A DNA stretch of 64,000 nt from Sarcomyxa edulis. Its lineage: Eukaryota > Basidiomycota > Agaricomycetes > Agaricales > Mycenaceae. The notes beneath the pieces are model-generated. The model searched no databases. It saw only the letters and a program-made list of their open reading frames with translations, and was not told the DNA's origin. The position numbers and the translations under genes are program-made. Every line of letters begins with the position of its first letter. Position 1 is the stretch's first letter. Below, piece after piece: positions 46,801-57,267 of this stretch. Where the stretch lies: positions 548,501 through 612,500 of the forward strand of contig QUOL01000013.1 in assembly GCA_009761415.1 (NCBI GenBank). Reading direction: 5' to 3'.

Positions 46801-47485
46801 GCATGATGTACGTCGGTCACTTCACGACGAACCGATATATTCATTCATTGACACCATCATCTTCCAGGTGAGTTGGGGAACCAAAGGCAGTGACAAGCCG
46901 GAGGCGTTACCATCTGTATCATCGAAAAAGACCAAAGATGCAGACGGTCCTGTTGTCGACGATACCTCAAGGGTCCAGGAGGATCTTGACGCGGTCTTCA
47001 AAGAGACGGTCACTCGCGCTATCACTAAAGTCAAGATCACAGACGCCCCAGAGAAACCAACCTTGGACGACCAAAATCGGACCTTCCGTACACGCTTCGT
47101 GGCCTCTTGGATGCTCTCGAACGGGGCTCTCGCACTTGCCATCGAAAACATCAATGGGTGGCTGAATATCGACGACCCGCATCTGACCGAACAGGAGGTC
47201 GAACAGTTTGAGACGAAGGTTGGAACCAGACAGGGCAAGTATTTCGAGTTCCTCCTGTACTCGACCTTTGCCCTCGCTGGTATTCGGTTCATCGGGGTGG
47301 GTCATTTGCCATTCATTCATATAGTCATTCTCAGACATCTTCCATCAGTGCTTGTTCTATTGGACTAGGCGAAATTTGTTCAAGCTTTGTCGGAAAAATT
47401 AGCAGTTGAAGGTCAAGTTTGCTCTCTAGATCTGCAAGTCATAAATCCTGGGTTTAGATTTGACAATGAGAGGGGTGGTTGGTAA
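43852..47485 (+). CDS. Chitin synthase, division I (class I-III type)
   Basis: Processive GT2 enzyme of the plasma membrane that makes cell-wall chitin from UDP-GlcNAc. The N-terminus is disordered, then [19 protein letters not shown] leads into the CHS1N-type region with [20 protein letters not shown]. Catalytic motifs follow: [11 protein letters not shown], the DAGTKPG acceptor Asp segment, [32 protein letters not shown] (ED), and [17 protein letters not shown] (QRRRW). Several membrane helices follow ([17 protein letters not shown] and more). About 15 exons are expected. The [11 protein letters not shown] and NMFLAEDR wording is closest to class III. The extreme C-terminus is uncertain: the last exon may end at 47485 without splicing, or an intron at about 47418 may shift the stop to about 47565. 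Confidence 0.88.
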
Positions 47486-47569
47486 TATACGTCGTAGCGA
47501 TACAGAGACTATTACATACATATCGGACTCGGAGCACCCTTGGACGCTCTACGGACTCACATAGCACAA

Positions 47570-49012
47570 TCAAACAACATCAGCACTCACGGCAGCATCC
47601 ACCTTTTTGTGTACCCCGCCTTTGATCTGCTCTGCATAATCAATATTGTACGCGTCACTGCCATTACCCAAACCCAAGGCTGATTTGTCTCCGAAGAAGT
47701 AAGTAGAATTGCTACTACTGCTGGCGATGGCCTTGAGTTGGTCTAAGCGACGTAGTTCGACTAGTGTCTTCAGGGCTCGGTTTCTGTCTTCTGGTTGGAC
47801 GTTGGAAGGGTTCGATGCTATCGACTGGGCTAGCTTTTCAACTTGATTAGCGAGGGCAGAGGCTTCCATAAGGGCTTGTTCCTTTCTGGAATGCGTTGTG
47901 GTGGCATGAGAACAGAGCATAGGTGGAAAAAAGTAGCACCAACCGGGCTTCAGCTTCTCGAACGACAGTCTTGAATGCCGCATCAGCTTCGTTGGATTTC
48001 GCTTCGAGCTAAATAGAATCCCGAATTAGACATATATCTACTAAGATCAGAGGAAAAGAGACTTACATGACCCTCACTCTCCAGGATAACCCTTTGTTTG
48101 TGTCCTTCTGCGACATTGACTTGGGCTTGTGTATCCAAAAGCTGCTTGCGCCTGTTTCGTTCAGCTTCCATTTGAAGTTCGAGTTGACGCTATGAGCTGC
48201 AAGTTAGTATACTGAACAGAGAAAGCGTTAGCCATGCGCTTACTTCGACTTCGCGATTTGCTGGTTGGAAGGTTTGTACTTCGAATCTCGAACACTCGAC
48301 GCCCCAATTCTGATCGGATATCGTGTTAAGTATATCTTGGTCGTTGAGGACAAAGTAAAGAAACGCACTGCTATAGATTGGCCAATTACAGTATGTAGTC
48401 GTTTGTTGAGCTCATTACGATCGCTGATAACCTAGGTCGAATGTGTCAGTCCGGGAGGAATTGCCACCATACACAATATGGTACACACTTGATCGTAGGT
48501 GAAGTTACCCAGCACAGATCGCACCACTGACGTCCCGGTGTTTTTGATATTCGTCTGCACGTCACTCACAGCAAAACATGCTTTGTATCCATCTGTAATG
48601 CGGAAGAACAGAGAGCCAGAGCAGGTAACGGGAACATTGTCCGCGGTATATCCAGGAAGCTGCATATTTATGAGTTTTAGGAGAGAGTCAAGATCTGGAG
48701 GGAAATGGTACCGCACGTTTGGGATTGAGATCGACGATTCTCGAAGGTCGACATCCATGACAGTATGGTATCCAGGGATTTTGATGTTCAGACCAGGTTC
48801 CAGTCGTACAGGATCGCGACCGAAGCTAAGTCTGTACATCAACGAAAGCCTCCAAATATTGTGATCACAAAAACTCGCCTAAGCCGCCAACCCTCGTGTC
48901 CTTGTTCGATGATGGTCAAAAACGTTCTCCGAGGAATGTTATTAGATATCCTTCTGGTTGATGCTGACCGCAGAATAGTTCGCGAGGTAGCTTGAAGCCG
49001 TAGGGTGTTCAT
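47570..49012 (-). CDS. Mitochondrial stomatin-like protein (SLP-2 type, SPFH family)
   Basis: Inner-membrane scaffold related to prohibitins, which organises cardiolipin-rich microdomains. The first exon starts MNTLRLQATSRTILRSAST, an Arg/Ser-rich mitochondrial presequence, then FLTIIEQGHEGW. The SPFH domain follows: SFGRDPVRLEPGLNIKIPGY, SSISIPN joined to LPGYTADNVPVTCSGSLFF, SVVRSVLGNFTYDQV, and NWGVECSRFEVQTF. A coiled-coil region (REVERQLELQMEAERNRRKQ) and a C-terminal segment with YFFGDKSALGLG complete it. The first intron is best explained with a GC donor (AG|gcgagt at 48878-48873), because the downstream GT would lead straight into a stop. It is divergent from the kinase-like gene, starts 285 bp apart. 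Confidence 0.87.
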
Positions 49013-49296
49013 GGTTCACGGAACAAATAGCTTGGAAAGTGGAGGCAAAGTGAAATAGGTGGGAAGGCAGATAGCACGAATAGAGACCATGTCTCGTCCA
49101 CTTTTATACTTACCTCTTCAGCGTTCGAGAAGCTGTAGACAGTGCCGGGATGAAGAAAAATCAAGGCAGAAAGCCGTAGAGACGCGTTGACGATTCGGAG
49201 CGCCCAGACAGGAGAAATTTACAACTCCGCGGCTACTGAACATTCTTTTACGCGTACGTCTCGGCTAGTGGCAGTGGCTTCATTCTGCCTCAGCTC

Positions 49297-50271
49297 ATGG
49301 CTCAACTAACACTCGACTCTGACCTTGGCCTGGGCGCCGATTCACCATTGATACTCCATTCTATATCCACTTATATACCATCTTCATGCACCCTCATCGT
49401 CAAAGGAACCCGACTTCTACATAACGGTGAACGTTATACTATCTTTCGCGGAACGCTGTATCCTCCTGACGGATCTGATCCTTTTGATGTCGTATTGAAA
49501 ACTTATCTCGGCGCGTCGTGTTCCGATGGCTTGTCACACGAAGCGAACCTCTACGAGACGACACTCAAATCCCTTCAAGAGGATTCCATCCCTCTATACT
49601 ACGGAATCTTTCAGACCGTCATCAAATCGCGCACATTGACCTGTCTCGTGCTAGAATACTGTGGCACTCCGGTGGGTAAATTCTTCAGGGAGATGTGCAT
49701 GGACTTCAGGTAAGCTTCTCCTGCTCTCTCATAAATTCAGATTCTCTGACGAACATTTCTCGCACAGACTACGTGTTATAAAGAAGTTAGAAACGCTTCA
49801 CATGGCCGGGGTTTTGCATGGGAATTTCTCTCCATCCAACGTCGTTATAGACGACGAAGGCGAACCTTGGATCATAGATCTCGAATACGCCACTGCCCAT
49901 GTATGCAAGCAAGCTATGCCCATCAAAGAAGGCGGCATCATGCCTTTTAGACACCAATTCGGATGCAACGAATTGTACGCCCTCGCTGTATCCATGCGCG
50001 TCTGGTATCCCTGTAAGTCGGAACGATACTCATACGATCACAACTAGCTTGTGAACTTGATATGGCAGGTGTGGTCCACTTTTTCGGTCGCGCGGTTGTC
50101 ATCAGCCGAATCAGATCTCCTGATCAACTGATATCGCTGTTTCCCGATGTTCTATCGACGAGAGTCTCTCGTAAGCAGGCGTTGTCGCGAGCTCGCCGAA
50201 TAATGAAGTTTCTCGGCGACAATGAGCACCCTGCATTCAAGCCCGATCCTCCCTCAACTTGGGCTGTCTGA
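49297..50271 (+). CDS. Degenerate protein-kinase-like (likely pseudokinase)
   Basis: Three exons (49297-49709, 49768-50012, 50069-50271) give 286 residues. A kinase fold is visible: a YTIFRGTLYPPDGSDPFDVVLKTY beta-strand pair with the VVLK lysine, an Glu-bearing helix (LSHEANLYETTL), hinge LVLEYCGTP, the catalytic-loop equivalent LHGNFSPSNVVID, and WIIDLEYATAH in place of DFG. In active members of the APH/RIO/FunK1-like group the loop reads HxD or HGD and the metal site DFG or DFE. Here the catalytic Asp is Asn and the metal site is DLE, keeping the Asp. No glycine-rich loop is clear. A binding or regulatory role is inferred; the substrate is unknown. It is shorter than typical FunK1 proteins. 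Confidence 0.75.
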
Positions 50272-51295
50272 CACTATCTATTCAAGATCCTGACTCATTT
50301 TTCGTACCTTTTATCATCACTGCATACATGTATATATACATATCTCCATCACATCTATTCTTTAGTGACTACGTTGTAACTGCAAGAGAGAAATACCCAA
50401 TTCAATTGATCATGCTATTAGTATATTAGTGCCTAGTGTCTAGCTTGGTGAGCAGGATGTGTCATGTTTCTAAGTCAAATCGATGGGCATGTTTACTTCG
50501 ACGCGTTCTACTCCGTGCCACTGTGGCAATAGGGTGTAGATGTCGAAACTTCCTGATGGATATCTATAAGGGCTGCGGCTGTGGATGCATTTTCCGTTGT
50601 TTCATATCTTTTCGAGTCAGAAGTCAGAAGGCCTGCGAGAGCTCACCGTGACGGCGCAGACATCTGCCCTTTTTTCTGCTGCAACACAAAGTTGTTCAAC
50701 AGAATAATTCATAGTAGACTCCAGCTCTATCCTAGTTTACGCAATTGTCTGGTGTACCGAGCATTTGAGCCTCTCTTCTGGATTGCCTGAATCCGGAGCC
50801 ACGTCCTTTTTTCCCTGATTGAGCATGCATGTGCCTGTCTGTGACTTCGGACTTCAACGCCACTCGCATTTTGCAACAATAAATGGTGTCCTACCAAAGC
50901 AAAACTTGATACGCAAGGTCGACCGCGACCCCAGCTGCTTGAACCGCAAGTCCAGAACCTCAAGCAGAAAGTCGGAGAGAAGTGCCCGGGACTCCTTTTG
51001 CAACTCCGCGGCCCCTTGACGCGTACCGGACACGTGCCTAAATCCATTACCCACAAGCCCCCACAACTTCTCAAGATAGTACAGGGCGGACGTCTTTTGT
51101 CTATCTGATGTTGAAAAGAGATTTAGACGAGAAGAGCGCAGTCCGAGACCTATAGTAATCCGGTCCCGAAATAATATCCTCAAGTAGTGGTCGTGGTAAT
51201 GGCAATCCCTGACTGATACCAGCGAACCGAAAGAATGCATTCTTCCCATTCATAGCTAATAAAAAGATGAGTATCCAGCCTATATATCCACATGC
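50272..51295. other. Gene-poor stretch between the kinase-like gene and PUF6
   Basis: A minus-strand open frame at 50854-51249 (131 codons, starting MGRMHSFGSLVSVRDCHYHD) has some coding character, with a helical stretch KTSALYYLEKLWGLVG. However, it lies in a region with no splice partners or recognised motif. It may be a gene remnant. No other feature was seen. Confidence 0.4.
50854..51249 (-). CDS. Possible small hypothetical protein or gene remnant
   Basis: A single 131-codon frame with an in-frame ATG. It has amphipathic segments (ALLSDFLLEVLDLRFKQLG) but no known motif, signal peptide or membrane helix. It lies at the 3' side of PUF6 on the same strand, 47 bp beyond its stop. Reported with low confidence because a frame of this size can occur by chance. 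Confidence 0.22.
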   Translation of the reverse strand: MGRMHSFGSLVSVRDCHYHDHYLRILFRDRITIGLGLRSSRLNLFSTSDRQKTSALYYLEKLWGLVGNGFRHVSGTRQGAAELQKESRALLSDFLLEVLDLRFKQLGSRSTLRIKFCFGRTPFIVAKCEWR

Positions 51296-53695
51296 CTAAA
51301 GAAGTGCAATCTTCTCAAGCAGCACTCTTTTCCCCTTCGCATCGCCCTTCTCAATCTCCTTCAGCATAGCCGGCCCAAACCATCGTTTCACTTTGGTTCT
51401 TGCTGCCTTCGTACTTTCATTTTCCTGTCTCATGAACGCCTCACACAGCTCCGCTATCACAAAGGCACCGTCTCTTTGCCCTATGATACACATAGCAACA
51501 CCAACTTGCTCCCCGACAACGTCTACAAACGCCTCAGCGAAGACTCTTGCGTCCCATCCAGGTGCGCGTTCAATCGACTTTGTAGTGTGATTAAAGTGCC
51601 CTCCCTGGAGCAGGGTTTTGTATAGCCGCGAGGTATGTGGTAAATCGATGGGGTGGGGTACAGCTGGGTCTGAAGATGGATAGGGTGATGAGATGACGGT
51701 AAGTAATGATTTTGAGGCGGCAGTTTTGTCTGGAAACAAATAAATCAGCGTCTCCACGGGAGATATACAACGAAAGTGTAAGTACCCGCATCGCCAGAAA
51801 GCATTGTCTCTGCGACAACTAAACTTCCTCCAGGTTCTCGGACAATGCTCTCAGCGTTTTCTTCGATCCACTCGAGTAAAGCTTCGCTAGCTGCTTTTCG
51901 GATCTCCTCTTGCCTGCCTTCGACAGTCTTTTTACTCGTCTGAGCTCTGATGGGATCAGTTTCGGCCAACGAAGCGATCTGCGCTGGAGTAAAATGCCGG
52001 CGAGTACGAGGAACGAGGAGATAGAATAGAGCTCGACGACCTTGAGGTGTTAGGTATAGCGTGGAGGCTGAAGAGGTGATTTCGGAAACGAGAGATTTGG
52101 CGACTAGTTTGGTATCACTATGGAGCAGGGATATTGGTTAGAACAACGACAAGATTGGATGTAGAGGGTACTGTACTCGATGACATCAAGGGCTGTGAAT
52201 AAGACTAGCTGTGCTTCATCATCGATACACATTCGTGCAATGTGGGGCTTGATTGCTTTGAGTATTTGTTTTCGGTCCTAAAGCATCCGGCGTGAATACG
52301 ATATGGGTTGGGTTGAGTTAGAAGACAGACCTTAGCGCTTCCCCGAGCAATAAATTCCCTCACGACTCTGCTTCCATCCTTCGTATGTACCATTTCTGGC
52401 AGAACATCTTGGCAGCTGTAGATACTCTCATCAAACAAATCATGCAGCACGTCTCCTTGAACAAGACTCACCTCTCAAACATTTCACGGCGCAGCTTTTC
52501 TTGTTCTGCTTCCTCAGGAACGTCCTTCACTGCAACCAAGTACTCCCATAAGGCGCGATGTACGATGGCATGAGTGACGGCACCCTTGTCTGAATTGTTA
52601 AAGCTGCAATTAGCCGAACAAAAGGTATTAGGTATGAAAGACGAGGAGAAACGGTCACTTACATGGTCACTAAACCATCCTTGATAGCCCCCAGAACTCT
52701 CCGTCTCCGTTCGGAATCCGCACCCTCCAAAACCCCACTCAATCCTCGCTTCGCGCGTTCTTTGTCTTCTGCACTTCCACTTGTCATGCTGAATAGCGCA
52801 GTCTCTTTGCCATAGAAATCTCGGAGTAGTATTGTCCGTTCGTAGGCGTTGGCGTAGAGCTCGAATGCGTCGGCGAGGACAGAGGATGCTTCACGATGAA
52901 GCAAGAGTCGAAGGACGTAGGATTGGAATTCTAATAGGATGGAGGTTCGATGTGTAGGACATAGTCGAATAAGTTTTGTGACAAGGAACTAGAGAAATTT
53001 AAATGTCAAGGTGGAGTGCTCCAATGGGAAAAACATACCTTGGAGTATTTATTTTGAGCCAACTCTTTATATTTGCCCTTCAATTCGATTGCTATCTCGT
53101 CCCGTTCCTTCTGCCCACCATATTTCACGACACTCTGTACGATCCTGCTTGCATCATGCTTGAAGACGATATCCTTCACCCTGCCTCGGATAACCCCCAT
53201 CAAGTCACGTATGTGCTTCTGGCGCTCTGTAACGGCGATGTTTTTCTGGCGAACGAGAGACCATATCCGTTTGGCATCGACTAAGAGGTCTGAGTGTGGT
53301 TTAGCGGCACGACGCTGCTCCTGTACCACCTTCTGCGCTTTATGTGATTCTCTAGCAGCTAGTGATACGATCAATAAAAATTGTTGGACGGAGATCGAAT
53401 GGCAGGACATACCATTTGGGTCTTTTGGCGGCGCTACGTCCACTTTCATCTCATCATCTGCAGCTTCTCCAGGACCATCTTCCTCAACATCATCAACCCA
53501 CTGTGCATCGTCGTCGTCGTCTTCTAGTTCTCCATCGGAATCCGATGCACTGGAAACATCCTTCACTGGTAGAGTCACAGGGCGGCTTCGCTTCTTTTCG
53601 CCTTTACCTGCTTTATCGAGATGTGCTTTTTTGGGAGTAGGACCAGCTTGGGAAGCTGCTGGACGCTTTTTGGTGGATTTTTGGGTTGGTGCCAT
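51296..53695 (-). CDS. PUF6: Pumilio-family ribosome biogenesis factor Puf6 (PUM3)
   Basis: Nucleolar RNA-binding protein needed for 60S subunit maturation; in yeast it also represses ASH1 mRNA. The N-terminal 90 residues are basic then acidic (DVSSASDSDGELEDDDDDAQ). Puf-type helical repeats follow: VVQEQRRAAKPHSDLLVDAK, IVFKHDASRIVQSVVKYG, FLVTKLIRLCP, LHREASSVLADAFELYAN, EMVHTKDGSRVVREFIARGS and RDGAFVIAELCEAF. The C-terminal CPL-type segment ends KGKRVLLEKIALL. The repeats mostly contain helices without the exact canonical five-residue base code, which is normal for PUM3-type proteins. At least seven exons are needed. A plus-strand short frame at 53720 begins just beyond its start. Confidence 0.9.
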
Positions 53696-53757
53696 TGTAA
53701 GTCACCTTGAACGGATAACTTGGTGAAAAAAATGGTACCTGCCGTGCAGACGCTCCA

Positions 53758-53945
53758 GCCAAGCAGAGGCAAATATCCGTCGGCGGCTAATTTAAGATCG
53801 AATTTTGAACAAACTCTGAAATGGTATGATGGAGAAGTCGCTGAACTTTGCTACCGGAAGAATGAATTGGAAGCTGCAGCAACATTATTCGGAAGTCCAA
53901 GATCGCGCGAATTTGGAGAACATGCTCTATATATAGTCATTAAGT
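53758..53945. repeat. 3'-flank duplication, unit A
   Basis: gccaagcagaggcaaata followed by agtcgctgaa and gaacatgctctatatatagt is repeated, diverged, at 56979-57155. Each copy lies just beyond the 3' end of one minus-strand hydrolase gene, so the duplicated unit included the 3' flank. An 87-codon plus-strand frame here (53720-53983) is not kept in the other copy and is not called as a gene. Confidence 0.6.
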
Positions 53946-54028
53946 CCATAGAGAATACTAAGTATCGAAACGGGATTAAGTAGATAATCAATTAGACAAA
54001 GAACGACTGTGTGTAGACGGCAACAATT

Positions 54029-56325
54029 TCAGAATCCCTGGAAGTCTCCCGCTGGTTCACCGACAGGCACAGTATAAGGGTCAGAAATTGGGCCGCGAGT
54101 GCTTCCAGGCCTATAAACGGTGGCAAGGGTCTCATTCGAGGAGTTGCCCACCACGCCTGTTCGAAGATATTGGACCATAAGATCCCTCGCGGGTGTCCCA
54201 ATCACTGCGTGCATGTCAGCCACAGAGGGAGGTCACATATATATTGATGAATTACCTTCAGTTGTACCGTGATCATCTCCGTGACGGACGACGAGAGTGG
54301 AATTAGGAGCTTGTTCCCAGGCAAATGTCGTCCCTTCGGTGGGCGTGCTTTAGGAATAGGGTAAGATGAAATTGCCTCATATACAAGACGAGAGAGATGC
54401 TTACTTGACATCAAAGTCTGCAGTAACCCACAGAATAGGCATATCCGTTTGCAAAGTCCTCTTTGGACGAGCTGGGAAGGGCCAGCCCGAGCAATATAAC
54501 TGGAATCCAATGTTGTCAGTATCCAATAACGACATCGAGTTGTGCAGAATATACCTTTGCCTGCCACATAGTGGAAGCCATCATATTGAACGTGTCGTCC
54601 TGGAGATAGTGTGGCGTTAGACCATGCAGCCACTGACAACGGCCTAAGAACTCACCTGATCAGTGCCCGTGGTGAATAGATCCACACCAGCGAAAGTGTT
54701 GTTATCGATTGCTGTACATGACACGTCAGCTAGTCATGTTCAGGTAGCAAACTGTGATCCTACCTTCGTCAAGACAGTACATTGGTACGGGAAGGTATAT
54801 CGGGAAAGCTTGTCCTGGGGGGAAATAGCTGGTATCTCCTTTGAGAGCTAATTCAAGGCCATCGAAAAGAACTGAAAATTGTGGGGTCCCCCTGAGGAGA
54901 TTGAGAACACCGTTGCGCAGATATCTGGCTGTCACGGGATCACAAACGGTGGAGTTGGGGCACGGATCGGCATCGATTGCCTGCTGGAGAACTTGCTCGA
55001 AGGCCTGAAGGTGAAAACATGATTAACGAGGATCTCATACATTCAAGTGAGAGAAGAAAAACGAACGGCGGTAACACTTCCTTTTCCTTGATCATGGAAA
55101 GGACACGTCGAGTTGGACACACAGAATGCATCTGCTCGAAGCAAGAGCCGATTGATGGCCTTGATATCGTTGTCAACCTGGATCAAGTCACCCTTCGAGA
55201 CGGAGTTAGTGATAGCATTCGTACGAATTTGCATAGACTCACGAGTCCATGGCTAGCTACAGAATCAAGAACAACATGCTCCATACTATCGGGATAGCGA
55301 TAGGCATATTCACCGAAGTAAAATGTGCCACTGTGTAATTTTCGGTCAGATGTTACGAAACGACACGGTACGAGAGCAAGGTGAAACTCACTATGATATG
55401 CCCAAAAGACTAATTTTATCATAACCTAAGGCAAGTCGGATGTTTTCCCAATCTTCTACCGCGTCTTGCGTTCCTACGTGTGCGACTATCCCGGGAGGCG
55501 AGGTGAGATCGATGCACGACTGGCCGAAGGTCTTAACGGCTGCCTGTAGCGCGTCAAAATCGTCCTGGGTCCTGGGACTAACAACACACAAGACTGAGTA
55601 ACGGAACAAAGAATCCACTAAGCAATGCACTCACTATGAAACGGGAATGTTCGCGAAAGCGTCCGACGAGCAGTTTAGCGCGTTGGAACTCCAGGTTCCA
55701 CGTACGTCCATCACTGATATAAGGTTAAAGAGAGAACTCGAAAATAGACATTACAAGACCCGGTGCTTACTCATGAATTCATAGTCTTCCAACCCAGTGA
55801 ATAGGTTCGAAGTATTCAAGGCCAATTGCCATGCAGCTGAGCGAGCTTCAACTCCTGGTCCACCTGGATGAAACAAAACGCGTGTAAGACAGTTTTGAGA
55901 AGATGGGGTTACGGATGGATGTCTAACCCGGATTACTTGAAAAGAATGCGTTAGTCACATTCGAAAGGGACTGAAACTGATGCCACAACTTACTAGAAGA
56001 TGACGCCCTTGGGATTGGCGGGACGATACACCGCAAACCCGACAGTGATCTGGTTGGATTCACTGAGGGGCTGGGCATGGTCCATCGGAACATCGAGTCT
56101 TCCGCATAGTAACGTTGACGGAAGAGGGGGAAGGTCGGGTCTACTGTTCGTATCCCAGGTCGTGATGTTCAAAGCAGATTGCAATGGTTCTGGGACGTTC
56201 GAGGAGCAATCGACCCATTGGACCTCCCTTGAACAATTAGAAAGAGAGGGAGAGGGTCGACCATGCGCGCCAGAGAGACCGCTGAGAAGCAAAACACTGA
56301 GAGTCGCGAACGAAGACAGTACCAT
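54029..56325 (-). CDS. Secreted S33/TAP-like alpha/beta hydrolase, copy 3
   Basis: Minus-strand paralogue of the genes at 31042 and 33992. Signal peptide MVLSSFATLSVLLLSGLSGA, CGRLDVPMDHAQ, the oxyanion motif YNPGGPGVEA completed through an 8-nt microexon at 55928-55935, SPRTQDDFDALQAAVKTFGQ, the nucleophile elbow LLGISYSGTFYF-like region (GHIS-equivalent read across the 55320 intron), FCVSNSTCPFHDQGKG, and the TAP-like tail VTADFDV with VRHGDDHGTTE. Ends VPVGEPAGDFQGF. The intron after the EFM codons has a canonical GT donor (gtaagc), unlike copies 1 and 2. Secretion and peptidase-type hydrolysis are inferred from family; the preferred substrate is unknown. The exact residues at the elbow should be confirmed from the spliced transcript. 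Confidence 0.84.
55928..55935 (-). other. 8-nt microexon in hydrolase copy 3
   Basis: taatccgg on the minus strand, between ttcaag and gttaga. It codes the NPG residues, as in the other three paralogues. Confidence 0.78.
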
Positions 56326-56380
56326 CTGATGGTATGAGGGATGTTTTGGGATACAGAATATGAACCCTCTACCAAGTCCT

Positions 56381-56484
56381 ACTTATAGCCCACGGCAAGC
56401 ACCGAACGTGCAAATAGGGTCGAGGCAATGATTCAATGCTGCCAAATTGAATCTGGACATCAAAACACGCAGCGGGATCGCAGT
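56381..56484 (-). promoter_or_regulatory. Conserved hydrolase promoter, copy 3
   Basis: On the minus strand actgcgatcccgctgcg (56484-56468) stands upstream of tataagtaggacttggta (starting 56387), 62 bp before the ATG at 56325. This is the third member of the shared promoter set. Confidence 0.6.
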
Positions 56485-57267
56485 GTATCGGTAAGGTAAT
56501 AGGCGATACAGACCGCAAGATTTGGCGTCGGATAAGTGTATGCCAGTGTCGAAGAACTGAAGCCGCAGTCGATACAGCCTCACTTGCCCTGATAAAATAT
56601 TTAGGACGAGGCTGCATGTTATCACGTCGCACTCACCAACACGGAGGTGATGTTGAGTAGTCAATATACATGCACATGGTAGATTTTGATCATTCACTGT
56701 CCCGATCGACTATTAGACTGTTTCTTGGGGCAACGGCATCTAGACCACTGTGGGTGGAGATTCTCCAAGTTGTGTGAACTGTAGGATAAACGATTTAAGT
56801 TGGTCCAAAGCTTGTCTTGGATGTGGCAATAAGAGAGAAAACTTAGCTCAGAGAGAGGCTCGAGTCCATCCACTGAGAAATCTTGAGCTCGAGTGTTCAG
56901 AAGAGACTTGCCGGCGTGTTTCAACAAGATCCGTGAATTGGCCTGATGCGATTCGCGTGAATGCTTGGCAGATGGTCTAGCCAAGCAAAGGCAAATACCC
57001 GCCTGCAAGCTGGAATGTTGACTTCGCGAAAACGTTTTGCCTTGGTTGAGGGATGGTGCACTTCTGCTTGAGACGTTAACTCTGTCGATGCTGGACTATG
57101 GCTTACAGAAAGCGCTGAGATTCAGAGAGCATGCTCTATATTTCATTGTATCGCAGAAATTGATTCAGAACGGGAACAAGCTGGAAAAAGAACGGACTTG
57201 AAACGGGTGAAATCAACTTGGATTAAATAGGAAAGAATTCGATATCGGTGTGTAGACGACAAAGATT
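56485..57267. other. Spacer between hydrolase copies 3 and 4
   Basis: Contains the upstream region of copy 3 and, at 56979-57155, the diverged repeat of the 3'-flank sequence found after copy 3. No gene is supported. Confidence 0.5.
56979..57155. repeat. 3'-flank duplication, unit B
   Basis: gccaagcaaaggcaaata and gagcatgctctatatttcat match unit A at 53758-53945 at the same distance from the 3' end of the neighbouring hydrolase gene. This marks the edge of a roughly 3.2-kb tandem duplication. Confidence 0.6.

Noticed and set aside
53720..53983. Plus-strand 87-codon frame starting MVKKMVPAVQTLQPSRGKYP
   Set aside because: The diverged copy at 56979-57155 does not keep the frame, so it is more likely flank DNA of the duplicated hydrolase unit than a gene.
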